DNA of 64,000 bases from Stutzerimonas stutzeri (GCA_002339675.1 DDKB01000019.1:62001-126000), one strand, 5' to 3'. Positions 25,714-34,326 are shown, counted from the stretch's first letter. Notes: generated by a model not told the origin, from the letters alone. A program made the numbers and translations.

Positions 25714-26313
25714 ATGAGCTTCAGTCCGCTTATTCGACAACTCATCGATTCGCTGCGAATCTTGCCTGGGGTCGGTCAGAAAACCGCCCAGCGCATGGCG
25801 CTGCAGATGCTCGAACGCGACCGTAGTGGTGGCTTGCGCCTGGCGCAGGCGCTCACGCGTGCGATGGAGGAGGTCGGCTATTGCAAGTTGTGCCGGACGC
25901 TGAGCGAGGACGAGATCTGCCCGCAATGCGCCGATTCGCGTCGTGACGACGCGTTGCTCTGCATCGTGCAGAGCCCGGTGGACGTGTTCGCCGTGGAGCA
26001 GACCGGCTACCGCGGCCGGTACTTTGTGCTCAAGGGGCATCTGTCACCGCTCGACGGGCTGGGGCCGGACGCCATCGGCATTCCGGAACTGCTGGCACGG
26101 GTGGCCGAGGGGCAGTTCAGTGAGGCGATCCTGGCGACCAATCCAACTGTCGAGGGCGAGGCAACGGCGCATTACATCGCGCAGCTGCTGATTCCCAAGG
26201 GGTTGACCCTCAGCCGCATCGCGCACGGCGTGCCGCTGGGCGGCGAGCTGGATCTCGTCGATGGCGGCACGCTCGCCCATGCCCTGGCCGGTCGCAAGAC
26301 CATGACGCTTTGA
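25714..26313 (+). CDS. recR: Recombination protein RecR
   Basis: The 199-residue protein works with RecF and RecO to load RecA at gaps. It has the N-terminal helix-hairpin-helix (LPGVGQKTAQRMA near residue 14), the four-cysteine zinc motif CKLCRTLSEDEICPQC (57-72), and the Toprim domain with LCIVQSPVDVFAVEQTGYRGRYFVL and GHLSPLDGLGPD. The length equals the family standard. It probably shares a transcript with dnaX and ybaB, although a 106-base gap separates it from ybaB. Confidence 0.97.
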   Translation: MSFSPLIRQLIDSLRILPGVGQKTAQRMALQMLERDRSGGLRLAQALTRAMEEVGYCKLCRTLSEDEICPQCADSRRDDALLCIVQSPVDVFAVEQTGYRGRYFVLKGHLSPLDGLGPDAIGIPELLARVAEGQFSEAILATNPTVEGEATAHYIAQLLIPKGLTLSRIAHGVPLGGELDLVDGGTLAHALAGRKTMTL

Positions 26314-26527
26314 TCCGCTGACCTTCAGCAGTTCGACTGGTCCCGTCGCGCTCCCTCTGTCGAGGTTGGGCTTATAACCCGGCGATAGCAGGTTATTGCT
26401 GCTAGATAGTGTTCGATCGCGTTTGACTTGTGTAAAGTTCTAAGCCACGCATGGTTAATAACTAATAGTTAGCTTGTGCTGCCGTTTGGTTATAGGCGGC
26501 GCGCAACTGGCGAGCACGAGGTCGATG
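26314..26527 (+). promoter_or_regulatory. Leader of the ABC importer operon with a short palindrome
   Basis: This AT-richer 214-base gap precedes the binding-protein gene. TTGACT (26423-26428) could be a -35 box. A perfect inverted repeat TAACTA-A-TAGTTA lies at 26459-26471, about 55 bases before the start codon, and is a candidate operator. GAGG near 26516 is the probable ribosome site. The cognate regulator is unknown. Confidence 0.35.
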
Positions 26528-27514
26528 ATGAAGAAAGTCTGGCTGGTACCGGCATTGCTGCTCCTGAGCGCTGCGGCTCATGCTCAGGAAGCGTTTAAAG
26601 TGGGCTTCATCCGTGTGATGGACGACGCTCAGGCGATGGTTGCCTACGAGGGCGACTTCTACAAGAAACATGGCCTGGACGTGGAGCTGGTCGAGTTCAG
26701 CTCCGGCACCGACCTGATCAAGGCGATCATCGGCGGACAGCTCGACACGGGCGTGCTCGGGTTCACCAACGCCGTGGCCTGGGCTTCCAAGGGCGCCGAC
26801 CTCAAAGTGGTTGGCGGGGCGCAGCAGGGCTATCACTCCATCGTGGCGCGCGAGGGGTCGGGTATCGACACCGTCGCCGACCTGAAGGGCAAGATCCTGG
26901 CGTCGCAGAAGGAAGGCAGCACAGCCGATGCGGTCCTGCGCGGCGTGACGCTGAAGGACGCCGGCGTGTCGCCTAGCGAGGTGAATATCATGGGCACCAG
27001 TCCGGCCGTCGCCGTGCAGTCCCTGGTATCCGGGCGCACCGATGCGGCATTTCTCTTCGAGCCCTATGACCGTATCGCCCAGCTCGTCGCGCCGGTGAAG
27101 CAAATCTACGAGATCGGGGAAGTCTGGCCGTTCCCGTGCATGGTCGTCATCACCTCGGGCAAGACGCTAGACAGCCGCAAGGAGGCGGTGTGGAAGTCGC
27201 TGGACGCACAACGCGATGCGATCGACATGCTGGAAAATCAGCCTGCCGAAGCGGCCAAGCTGATTGCCGACTACTTCATTGCGGAGCCGACGCTCAAGAC
27301 GGTCAAACGCGGCGATCTGCCACGTGAAACGGTGATCGAAGAAGCCATTGCCACCCAGACCTTCAGTGCGAAGCTGGGCAGCGATGACCAGGCACGGATT
27401 CAGGAGCTCGCCAATATCCTGCAGGATCTCGGATCGCTGAAGACCCGCGACGGCAAGCCGTTCGACACCGGCTCTATCCTGGACCTGTCCTGGCAGCAGG
27501 CGCGCGAGCTGTAA
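26528..27514 (+). CDS. ABC transporter substrate-binding protein, NMT1/SsuA-like
   Basis: The 328-residue protein has a signal peptide (MKKVWLVPALLLLSAAAHA, cut after residue 19) and the two-lobed fold of the nitrate/taurine/sulfonate/thiamine-precursor class: FKVGFIRVMDDAQAMVAYEGDFYKKHGLDV, then GGQLDTGVLGFTNAVAWASKGADLKVVGG, then the lobe crossing with KGKILASQKEGSTADAVLRGV. It binds a small solute in the periplasm for the permease encoded two genes downstream. ATG 26525 immediately upstream is an alternative start. The substrate cannot be read from the sequence. Confidence 0.9.
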   Translation: MKKVWLVPALLLLSAAAHAQEAFKVGFIRVMDDAQAMVAYEGDFYKKHGLDVELVEFSSGTDLIKAIIGGQLDTGVLGFTNAVAWASKGADLKVVGGAQQGYHSIVAREGSGIDTVADLKGKILASQKEGSTADAVLRGVTLKDAGVSPSEVNIMGTSPAVAVQSLVSGRTDAAFLFEPYDRIAQLVAPVKQIYEIGEVWPFPCMVVITSGKTLDSRKEAVWKSLDAQRDAIDMLENQPAEAAKLIADYFIAEPTLKTVKRGDLPRETVIEEAIATQTFSAKLGSDDQARIQELANILQDLGSLKTRDGKPFDTGSILDLSWQQAREL

Positions 27515-27607
27515 CCGGCGGCCTCTCGCTTCGGAACTGCCCGGCCATCGCGCCGGGCAGTGTCATTACGCTCTGGTATTACATGTGTTCGAGGTTTCCG
27601 TCGCGCT

Positions 27608-28351
27608 ATGCAGCTCAGGTTCGAAGAAGTAGACAAGCAGTTCGGGCAGCTAGAGGTCATCAAGGGCTTCAGTGGCGAATTTGCGCAGGGCGAACTGGTT
27701 GCGCTGGTCGGGCCGTCCGGGTGTGGCAAGTCGACTCTGCTGCACCTGGTGGCAGGGCTCGAGCAGCCGACTGCCGGGCAGGTGCTGGCCGATGGCAAGC
27801 GCGTTCCCGGCCCCAGCCCGCGCCGCACCTTGGTGTTTCAGGAACATGCCCTGTATCCCTGGCTCTCGCTGCAGGCCAACGTGGCTATGGCACTCGAGCT
27901 GCAGGGTGTCGTCAAGGAAGAGGCCTTTACCCAGGCCAAGGCCTGGCTGGCGCGGGTCAGCCTGGACGGCTTCGAGCACTACTATCCCCACCAGGTTTCC
28001 GGTGGCATGCGCCAGCGCACGGCGCTCGCGCGGGCCTTTATCGCTAAGCCGGAAGTGCTGCTGCTCGACGAGCCGTTCGGGGCGCTCGATGCCCTGACGC
28101 GAATGGCGCTGCAGGACGTCCTGCGCGAGCTGATCGACGAGCACCAGCCTACTGTACTGCTGGTGACGCATGACGTGGATGAAGCCTTGTACCTGGCCGA
28201 CCATGTGCTGGTTTTCAGTGCGCGTCCGGCACGGGTGCTCAAGACATTCAACTTTACCCATTGTGAAAAGAGCCACGACCTCTCCGAATTCGCGGCCGAG
28301 CGGCGCGAAATCCTTCGGTTGCTGGGCATCAAGACGGAGGTAGGGCACTGA
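27608..28351 (+). CDS. ABC transporter ATP-binding protein, TauB/SsuB/NrtD class
   Basis: The 247-residue ATPase has Walker A GPSGCGKST (residues 37-45), the Q-loop VFQEHALYPWLS, the signature VSGGMRQRTALARA and Walker B EVLLLDEPFGALDA, followed by the switch histidine in LLVTHDVDEA. It energises the permease that starts at its stop codon. ATG 27608 is chosen because the conserved start LRFEEVDKQFG follows; the in-frame ATG at 27560 gives an unlikely basic extension. Confidence 0.95.
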   Translation: MQLRFEEVDKQFGQLEVIKGFSGEFAQGELVALVGPSGCGKSTLLHLVAGLEQPTAGQVLADGKRVPGPSPRRTLVFQEHALYPWLSLQANVAMALELQGVVKEEAFTQAKAWLARVSLDGFEHYYPHQVSGGMRQRTALARAFIAKPEVLLLDEPFGALDALTRMALQDVLRELIDEHQPTVLLVTHDVDEALYLADHVLVFSARPARVLKTFNFTHCEKSHDLSEFAAERREILRLLGIKTEVGH

Positions 28352-29124
28352 TGAGCCAGGGTAGACGCCTAACTGGCCCCAAGAAGTACCTCGCCGTACT
28401 GCTCGCGATTCTGTTCATCCTGCTCATCTGGCAAATTGCTGCGTGGAGCCTGCCGGCGTTTCTCATGCCAGGAATTCCGGTGGTATTCGGGCGTCTGCTT
28501 GAGACGGTGCAGGAGCCGGTCTTTCGCGAGGGTCTGTATGGAAGCATGAGCCGCCTGGGCAGCGGCTACAGTTTCGCTCTGCTGTTCGGCATCGGGTTCG
28601 GCCTGTTGGGCGGCGTGCTGTTCTTCTTCCGCGAGATTCTGCGCTCCGCCATCGTCATCCTTCAGTCGATCCCTTCGATTGCCTGGGTGCCGCTGTTTCT
28701 GATCGTGATGGGATTTGGCAACCTGCCGATCATCGTCGTGGTCGCGCTGGCGGCCTTTTTTCCGATGGCGCTCTCGGTGATGAACGCCACCGAAAGCGTG
28801 CAGCCGGTGCACGTCGCTGCGGCGAGGGTGATGGGCGCCACGCGTTGGCAGCTGCTAAGGCGTGTCTACCTGCCGGCGGTGATGCCGGAACTGATCACCG
28901 GGGCGCAGTTGGCGTTCGGCAATGCCTGGCGCGCGCTGATTTCCGCCGAGATGCTGATCGGTTTCGGTCAGGGGCTCGGTCGCTCGCTGGCCTATTCCGG
29001 GGAGATCGCGGACATGGCCGGAGTGATGATGAATATCCTGGTCATCGCCATCCTCGCCACGCTCATCGATCAGGTCGTCCTGGAAAAATTCAAGCAGCGC
29101 ATGCTGCGCTATCAGTACGTGTAG
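28351..29124 (+). CDS. ABC transporter permease, TauC/SsuC class
   Basis: The 257-residue inner-membrane protein has about six spans and the EAA loop AAARVMGATRWQLLRRVYLPAVMPELITG near residue 150 that docks on the ATPase. The ATG overlaps the ATPase stop (TGATG), so the pair is co-translated. Together with the binding protein at 26528 it forms a complete importer. A further periplasmic protein gene follows 8 bases later. Confidence 0.94.
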   Translation: MSQGRRLTGPKKYLAVLLAILFILLIWQIAAWSLPAFLMPGIPVVFGRLLETVQEPVFREGLYGSMSRLGSGYSFALLFGIGFGLLGGVLFFFREILRSAIVILQSIPSIAWVPLFLIVMGFGNLPIIVVVALAAFFPMALSVMNATESVQPVHVAAARVMGATRWQLLRRVYLPAVMPELITGAQLAFGNAWRALISAEMLIGFGQGLGRSLAYSGEIADMAGVMMNILVIAILATLIDQVVLEKFKQRMLRYQYV

Positions 29125-29132
29125 GCGACGGC

Positions 29133-29843
29133 ATGCAGGGGGGCGTGCTCGGTCTGTTGCTGCTGACGCTTGTCGCTACGTCGGGTCATGCGGACGAAAG
29201 GCTGGCTGCGGCGTGGGCGGGCGTTTATCGTCCACTTGAGGCGCGAGCCGAGACGCCCCTGGATGCGGGCTTCGAGGCGGAGGTGCTGGAGGGGCTGGCA
29301 ACGCTGATGGGCGAGCGGGTGCAGCTCACCGGCCTGCCAGGAGCTGCGGTCTTGCGTATCGGCCAACTTGAGACGGGCAGCGCTTACTTCTCCAGCGATG
29401 TCTCGGCCCTGGCTGCCACTGACGGCGGGCCGGCCAATTGGCACGCACTGCGCGGCAGGCCGTTCTGTATCGCTGCCGGCCACCCTCACACGGAAACTAT
29501 CAGGGCGCGCTTTGGCGGTGTCGCGCGTGAATACCCCAGTGCAGCCCAGGCGCTCGTCGGTCTGAAACTAGGCGAGTGCGCCGCGGTGGTCGGTGAACGC
29601 CTGTTGCTCGACCAGATTGCCGCCTTGCCGGAGTGGCGCCGTTACAATCGTCAGCTGCCGGCACTCGATCGGGCAGCGGTTACGTTGCGCATCGATGCAA
29701 CGGATGCGGCGCTCGGTGACCGGATCAACTCGGTGATGACCAGCGCGGCGGGCCGGGAGCAAATGGACGCCATCACACAGCACTGGATTGATGAGGTCGC
29801 CTTTCAGGCCTACGTGCTTGCCGATACGCTCGACTGCCACTGA
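29133..29843 (+). CDS. Periplasmic solute-binding-like protein, family 3 type
   Basis: The 236-residue protein begins with a signal peptide (hydrophobic G-V-L-G-L-L-L-L-T-L-V-A, cleavage near GHA at residue 19). The rest resembles the family 3 binding fold: LDAGFEAEVLEGLATLMGERVQL, then WHALRGRPFCIAAGHPHTETIRARFGG, then YPSAAQALVGLKLGECAAVVGE, and a C-terminal helix. It starts 8 bases after the permease stop, so it is the fourth gene of the operon. A second binding-like protein of another class beside a complete importer is unusual; it may be an accessory sensor or alternative receptor. Substrate unknown. Confidence 0.68.
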   Translation: MQGGVLGLLLLTLVATSGHADERLAAAWAGVYRPLEARAETPLDAGFEAEVLEGLATLMGERVQLTGLPGAAVLRIGQLETGSAYFSSDVSALAATDGGPANWHALRGRPFCIAAGHPHTETIRARFGGVAREYPSAAQALVGLKLGECAAVVGERLLLDQIAALPEWRRYNRQLPALDRAAVTLRIDATDAALGDRINSVMTSAAGREQMDAITQHWIDEVAFQAYVLADTLDCH

Positions 29844-29866
29844 GCCCAACGGGCTGGTGCAGCGGA

Positions 29867-30484
29867 TCAGTGGGCTTCGTCGATCAGCGCCGGCAACGCC
29901 TTGGCCAGGCCTTCCAGCCGCAGAGGCGCACGAAGGTGACCGCGCAGGGCCGCATCCGGGCCGACCAACGCCAGGTTGCCGCTGTGGCTGACTGCGTAGC
30001 CGTCCTCCGCCTGCTGTGCGGGAACGAACGGTAGCCCAAGCGCATCGGACAGCCGTTGCAGCTGCGTGAGTTTGCCGGTGAAGCCTTTGAAGCCGGCGCG
30101 GTAGTAGGCCAGGTAGGTGCGCAGGACCCTGGGCGTGTCTCGCGCCGGGTCGGCACTGACCAGTACCACTTGCAGCTGCTGACGCGTATGGACGGGCAAC
30201 TGCGCGAGCAGCCGGCGCATGTCGCTCAGGGTGGTCGGGCAGACGTCGGGGCAGTTTGTATAGCCGAAGAACAGCAGGTGCCAGCGGCCTTTGAATGTAT
30301 CGGCGGTGACGCGCTGACCTTGCTCATCGACCAGCTGGAACGTCGGTAGCGGCCTTGCGCGGGGCAAGAGCAGAAGGTTGGCGTCGTCGAACAGGCTGTT
30401 GCGATCCGCAGCCTGTGAAACGGTGACAGCCAGCAGGCACAGCCAGGCAGCATGGCGTATTGCGCTCTTTGCCAGGCGGCGCAT
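29867..30484 (-). CDS. SCO1/SenC-family copper chaperone
   Basis: The 205-residue protein has a signal/anchor segment (about residues 8-24) and a thioredoxin-like domain with the copper-binding FGYTNCPDVCPTTLSDM (CxxxC near residue 77-81) and the conserved His in YAVSHSGNLALVGPD. SCO proteins deliver copper to the CuA site of subunit II of aa3/caa3 oxidases and also affect cbb3 assembly. It starts 1 base after the apt stop, in the hemN-anr-apt direction. The CuA oxidase (ctaC) lies about 26 kb away. Confidence 0.92.
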   Translation of the reverse strand: MRRLAKSAIRHAAWLCLLAVTVSQAADRNSLFDDANLLLLPRARPLPTFQLVDEQGQRVTADTFKGRWHLLFFGYTNCPDVCPTTLSDMRRLLAQLPVHTRQQLQVVLVSADPARDTPRVLRTYLAYYRAGFKGFTGKLTQLQRLSDALGLPFVPAQQAEDGYAVSHSGNLALVGPDAALRGHLRAPLRLEGLAKALPALIDEAH

Positions 30485-30485
30485 C

Positions 30486-31034
30486 CTAGCGTTCGTTCAG
30501 TTCGAAGGCGGTCAGGGTAAAAGTCGGAATGCCCATGTCCTGCAGCTTGCGCGAGCCGCCGAGCTCCGGCAGATCGATGATGGCCGCCGCTTCGTGGATA
30601 TGCGCACCCATGCGACGCACCAGCTGTGCGGCGGCGACCAGCGTGCCGCCGGTAGCGATCAGGTCGTCCAGCAGCAGGACAGAGTCACCTTCACAGAGGC
30701 TGTCGGCATGGACTTCCAGGTGCGCTTCGCCGTATTCGGTGCGGTACGAGGCCGTCAGTACATCCGCCGGCAGCTTGCCTTGCTTGCGGAACAGGATCAG
30801 CGGGCGATTCAGCTCGTAGGCGATGATCGAGCCAATGATGAAGCCGCGGGCATCCAGGGCGCCGACGTGGGAAAAATTGCTCTCCACGTAGCGCTGAATC
30901 AGGCTGTCGGCCACCATGCGCAGCGCCCGGGGCGATTGCAGCAGGGGAGTGATGTCGCGAAAAATCACGCCGGGCTTGGGGAAGTCGGGCACCGGCCGAA
31001 TCAGGGTCTTGATGGCGTATTCGTCGAAAATCAT
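30486..31034 (-). CDS. apt: Adenine phosphoribosyltransferase
   Basis: The 182-residue enzyme salvages adenine to AMP using PRPP. The PRPP-binding motif is VLLLDDLIATGGTLVAA near residue 127, and the N-terminal IRPVPDFPKPGVIFRDITPLL is diagnostic for Apt. The gene starts 12 bases after anr and ends 1 base before the SCO gene. The apt-anr adjacency is as I remember from P. aeruginosa. Confidence 0.96.
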   Translation of the reverse strand: MIFDEYAIKTLIRPVPDFPKPGVIFRDITPLLQSPRALRMVADSLIQRYVESNFSHVGALDARGFIIGSIIAYELNRPLILFRKQGKLPADVLTASYRTEYGEAHLEVHADSLCEGDSVLLLDDLIATGGTLVAAAQLVRRMGAHIHEAAAIIDLPELGGSRKLQDMGIPTFTLTAFELNER

Positions 31035-31046
31035 CGGTGCGCTCCG

Positions 31047-31781
31047 CTAGGCGTCCATGTTGCCGCCGGCGAGGGCGCACAGGCGGATCGAATCGAGAAT
31101 GCGCACTTCCTTGCCTTCGGCTTCCAGCAGCCCGCTGGCCTGGCACCGGGTGAATACACGCGAAACGGTTTCGACCGCCAGCCCCAGGTAGCTGCCGATT
31201 TCGTTGCGGGACATGGGCAGACGGAACTGGTTGGCCGAGAAGCCGCGCGCGCTGAAGCGCGCCGACAGGTTGATCAGGAACGTCGCGATGCGCTCGTCGG
31301 CGGTCTTCTTCGACAGCAGCAGCATCATCTGCTGATCGTCACGGATCTCGCGGCTCATGATACGCATCAGTTGCCGGCGAAGTTGCGGCAGCAGCACGCT
31401 CAGCTCATCAAGACGGTCGAAAGGGATTTCGCACACTGAGGTCGTCTCGAGCGCCTGGGCCGTGACGGGGTAACTCTCGGTATCCATGCCCGACAGACCG
31501 ACCAGTTCGCTGGGCAAGTGGAACCCTGTGATCTGCTCCTCGCCGGCATCGGTCACGCTGAAGGTGCGCAGGGCGCCGGAGCGAATGGCGAACACCGAGC
31601 TGAACGCATCGCCCTGGCGGAACAGCATCTCGCCTTTCTTCAGAGGACGCCCGCGCTTGACGATGCCGTCCAGTGCGTCCATGTCCTGCATGTTCAGCGA
31701 AAGCGGCAGACACAGGCCGGACAGGCTGCAATCCTTGCAGTGAGCTTGCGGCTGTTTGCGGACCTTGATCGACTCGGACAT
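31047..31781 (-). CDS. anr: Anaerobic regulator Anr (FNR-type, oxygen-sensing)
   Basis: The 244-residue CRP/FNR-family activator carries four cysteines for an oxygen-labile [4Fe-4S] cluster: C15, C18 and C24 (HCKDCSLSGLC) and C117. A cyclic-nucleotide-like sensory domain and a long dimerisation helix follow. The helix-turn-helix near residues 190-216 reads MSRNEIGSYLGLAVETVSRVF, with the E-x-x-S-R recognition residues of the FNR class that bind TTGAT-N4-ATCAA/GTCAA. Two perfect such sites occur in this window (33328-33341 and 46529-46542). It follows hemN and precedes apt. Confidence 0.97.
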   Translation of the reverse strand: MSESIKVRKQPQAHCKDCSLSGLCLPLSLNMQDMDALDGIVKRGRPLKKGEMLFRQGDAFSSVFAIRSGALRTFSVTDAGEEQITGFHLPSELVGLSGMDTESYPVTAQALETTSVCEIPFDRLDELSVLLPQLRRQLMRIMSREIRDDQQMMLLLSKKTADERIATFLINLSARFSARGFSANQFRLPMSRNEIGSYLGLAVETVSRVFTRCQASGLLEAEGKEVRILDSIRLCALAGGNMDA

Positions 31782-31885
31782 TGGCGGATCCTGAAAAACC
31801 TTACGAGACGCGCAAGATTAACTCAGCCAGCAGTGTTAGGCCAATTGGCACAAGGGTCGCACTTGCCTCTGGTGCGCGGTGTTGG

Positions 31886-33268
31886 CTAGATCGCGCGGGA
31901 AAACTGATGGGCGGAACGGGGCGGCAGGTAGTGATCGAACTGCATGCAGACGGCGTGGGCCAGCAGCCGCCCGGCCGGTAGGATGGAAATCGCGTCCGGG
32001 CGCAGCTGGATCAGGCCGTCGGTGGCCATCTGCTCGAGGTTGGGCCAGGCCTGGGCGAAATAGTCGCGGAAAACGATGCCGTAATCGCGCTCGATGGGCG
32101 CAAACCGCAGTTCGAAGTCGCACAACAATGCCGCGATCACCTGTCGCCTGATTCGGTCGTCCTCGCTGCAGCGCAGCCCACGTGCGGTCGCCAGCTGCCC
32201 TTGGTCCAGCGCTTGCTGGTAAAGGGTGATATCGCTGTTGTTCTGGCAGTACAGATCGCCGATTTGGCTGATCGCCGACACGCCCAGGCCAATGACGTCG
32301 CAATGGCCGTGGGTGGTGTAGCCCTGAAAGTTGCGCTCCAGTGTGCCGTCTTCCTGCGCCATTGCGAGCTCGTCGTCGGGCAGGGCGAAATGGTCCATGC
32401 CGATGAAACGGTAGCCGGCGCGGGTCATCTGTTCGACGCTGTGCTGCAGCATCGCCAGCCGGTCGTCGCGTGAAGGGAGTTCATCCGAATCGATTCGCCG
32501 CTGCGCCATATGCCGCTCGGGAAGGTGCGCGTAGCTCGTCAGCGACACCCGGTCCGGTTGCAGCGCAAGCACCGAATCGACGGTCCCGGCAAAACCTTCG
32601 AGGGTCTGCCGTGGCAGACCGTAGACGAGTCCCACCTGGATCGAGCGGAACTGAAGGGTGCGGGCGGCTTCGATAATGGTCTGCGTCTGTGCCAGCGTCT
32701 GCGTGCGGTTGATCGCTCGCTGCACCGCCGGGTCCAGTTCCTGTACGCCGATGCTGATGCGGTTGAAGCCGAGCTCGCGCAACAGTCCCATCGTTGGCCA
32801 GTCGGCTTCGCGCGGATCGATCTCCACCGCGAAGTCGCCATGGTCGTCATCCTGCAGGTTGAAATGGCGCCGCAGGTGGGTCATCAGCTCGCGCAGTTCG
32901 TCGTGCTGCAGGTAGGTTGGGGTGCCGCCACCGAAGTGAAGCTGCTCGACGACCTGCTCGGGTCCGAGGTGGCGGGCGATGGTTTCGATCTCCCTGGCCA
33001 GCCGCTGAAGGTACTGGGTGGCACGGGCGCGGTCGCGGGAGATGACCTTGTTGCGATGGCAGTGGTAGCAAATGTTCGCGCAGAACGGCAGGTGCACGTA
33101 GAGCGAAAGGGGGCGGGAGGCCTGGCGGCTGCGACGCAGGGCGTGCAGCAGGTCGAACGAGCCGAGGGAGCCGTCGAACTGGTGGGGTGTCGGGTAGGAG
33201 ATGTAGCGCGGCCCTTCCTGATCGTAGCGCTGGATCAGGTCGGCATCCCAGCGAATGGCGTCGAGCAT
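31886..33268 (-). CDS. hemN: Oxygen-independent coproporphyrinogen III dehydrogenase
   Basis: The 460-residue radical-SAM enzyme converts coproporphyrinogen III to protoporphyrinogen IX without oxygen. The cluster cysteines are C63, C67 and C70 in PFCANICYHC, preceded by the conserved SLYVHLPF, and FGGGTPTYL follows near residue 112. The HemN C-terminal domain is complete, and the extra N-terminal RYISYPTPHQF segment marks true HemN. Its promoter has a perfect Anr site, matching need for the enzyme at low oxygen. anr lies downstream. Confidence 0.97.
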   Translation of the reverse strand: MLDAIRWDADLIQRYDQEGPRYISYPTPHQFDGSLGSFDLLHALRRSRQASRPLSLYVHLPFCANICYHCHRNKVISRDRARATQYLQRLAREIETIARHLGPEQVVEQLHFGGGTPTYLQHDELRELMTHLRRHFNLQDDDHGDFAVEIDPREADWPTMGLLRELGFNRISIGVQELDPAVQRAINRTQTLAQTQTIIEAARTLQFRSIQVGLVYGLPRQTLEGFAGTVDSVLALQPDRVSLTSYAHLPERHMAQRRIDSDELPSRDDRLAMLQHSVEQMTRAGYRFIGMDHFALPDDELAMAQEDGTLERNFQGYTTHGHCDVIGLGVSAISQIGDLYCQNNSDITLYQQALDQGQLATARGLRCSEDDRIRRQVIAALLCDFELRFAPIERDYGIVFRDYFAQAWPNLEQMATDGLIQLRPDAISILPAGRLLAHAVCMQFDHYLPPRSAHQFSRAI

Positions 33269-33299
33269 CGTACGGTCTCGGGTTGACTGCGGTGACGGG

Positions 33300-33341
33300 A
33301 TTCTAGGGCTGCGGTGGTTGCCTAGACTTGACCTGTATCAA
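33300..33341 (-). promoter_or_regulatory. Anr-dependent promoter of hemN
   Basis: On the minus strand, TTGATACAGGTCAA (33341 to 33328) is a perfect match to TTGAT-N4-GTCAA. TAGAAT (33305 to 33300) is a good -10 element. If transcription begins about 7 bases downstream, near 33293, the box centre is at -41.5, the standard class II position for FNR-type activators. The start codon is at 33268. Confidence 0.82.
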
Positions 33342-33365
33342 GCGAGCCTGGGCCTCGGGCACGGC

Positions 33366-33394
33366 TTGGAGACCGGCGGCAAGCTGCGCATAAT
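33366..33394 (+). promoter_or_regulatory. Candidate sigma-70 promoter of nadE
   Basis: TTGGAG (33366-33371) and CATAAT (33389-33394) are separated by 17 bases. The -10 element lies 74 bases before the nadE start codon. Confidence 0.5.
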
Positions 33395-33468
33395 TTATTC
33401 GCTGTCTTGCGGTCCGATGGTCAAACTAGCAAGCAGAGCCAGACATTCACCGTGCACAGGAGACAGTC

Positions 33469-34296
33469 ATGCATAGCCGCCAGCAAGAGATCGCTGCCGC
33501 CCTCAACGTCATCCCGCCGTTCGACGGGGCTGCCACCGTTCAGGCTGAGATAGAACGCCGGGTGGCCTTCATCCAGGGCTGCCTGCGCGAATCAGGTCTG
33601 AAGACGCTGGTGCTCGGCATCAGCGGGGGGGTCGATTCGACGACGGCAGGCCTGTTGGCGCAGCGCGCCGTCGAAGGCATGCGCGCTGCCGGCGAAGGAG
33701 ACGATTACCGTTTCATCGCCGTGCGCCTGCCTTACCAGGTCCAGCACGACGAAGACGAGGCGCAGCTGGCGGTCGATACCATCAAGCCGGATGAGTGCCA
33801 CACCGTGAATATCGGCGCCGCCGTACAGGGCCTGTCGCGTGCCACTGAGGCGCTCGACGCGCTGACGCCGGAGAAACGTGATTTCGTACTCGGCAATACC
33901 AAGGCGCGGATGCGCATGGTGGCGCAATACACCATCGCCAATGCTCGGCAGGGCCTGGTGATCGGCACTGATCATGCTGCCGAGGCGGTCATGGGCTTTT
34001 TCACCAAGTTCGGCGATGGGGCTTGCGACCTCACGCCGTTGGCCGGCCTGGTCAAGCAGCAGGTCCGTGATATCGCTGCGGCCCTGGGTGCACCGGATCA
34101 GTTGGTCAAGAAGGTTCCCACCGCAGATCTCGAAGAGCTGGCGCCCGGCAAGCCGGACGAGGCTGCCCACGGCGTCAGTTACGAGCACATCGATGCGTTC
34201 CTGCAAGGGCGTCCGGTGCCTGACGCCGCGGCGCAGATCATCGTTCGCACCTATGACCAGTCCGCGCACAAGCGTCAGTTGCCGAAGGAGCCGTGA
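33469..34296 (+). CDS. nadE: NH3-dependent NAD+ synthetase
   Basis: The 275-residue enzyme amidates deamido-NAD to NAD using ammonia. The ATP-pyrophosphatase loop SGGVDS is at residues 52-57. The segments GNTKARMRMVAQYTIAN and VIGTDHAAEAVMGFFTKFGDGACDLTPLAGL near 142-190 are diagnostic. The absence of a glutaminase domain makes it the short ammonia-dependent type. AGGAGA precedes ATG 33469. It is a plus-strand gene inside an otherwise minus-strand respiration region. Confidence 0.97.
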   Translation: MHSRQQEIAAALNVIPPFDGAATVQAEIERRVAFIQGCLRESGLKTLVLGISGGVDSTTAGLLAQRAVEGMRAAGEGDDYRFIAVRLPYQVQHDEDEAQLAVDTIKPDECHTVNIGAAVQGLSRATEALDALTPEKRDFVLGNTKARMRMVAQYTIANARQGLVIGTDHAAEAVMGFFTKFGDGACDLTPLAGLVKQQVRDIAAALGAPDQLVKKVPTADLEELAPGKPDEAAHGVSYEHIDAFLQGRPVPDAAAQIIVRTYDQSAHKRQLPKEP

Positions 34297-34326
34297 GGCG
34301 GCGGGCGTCGCAGCGGCCGCGTCTCG

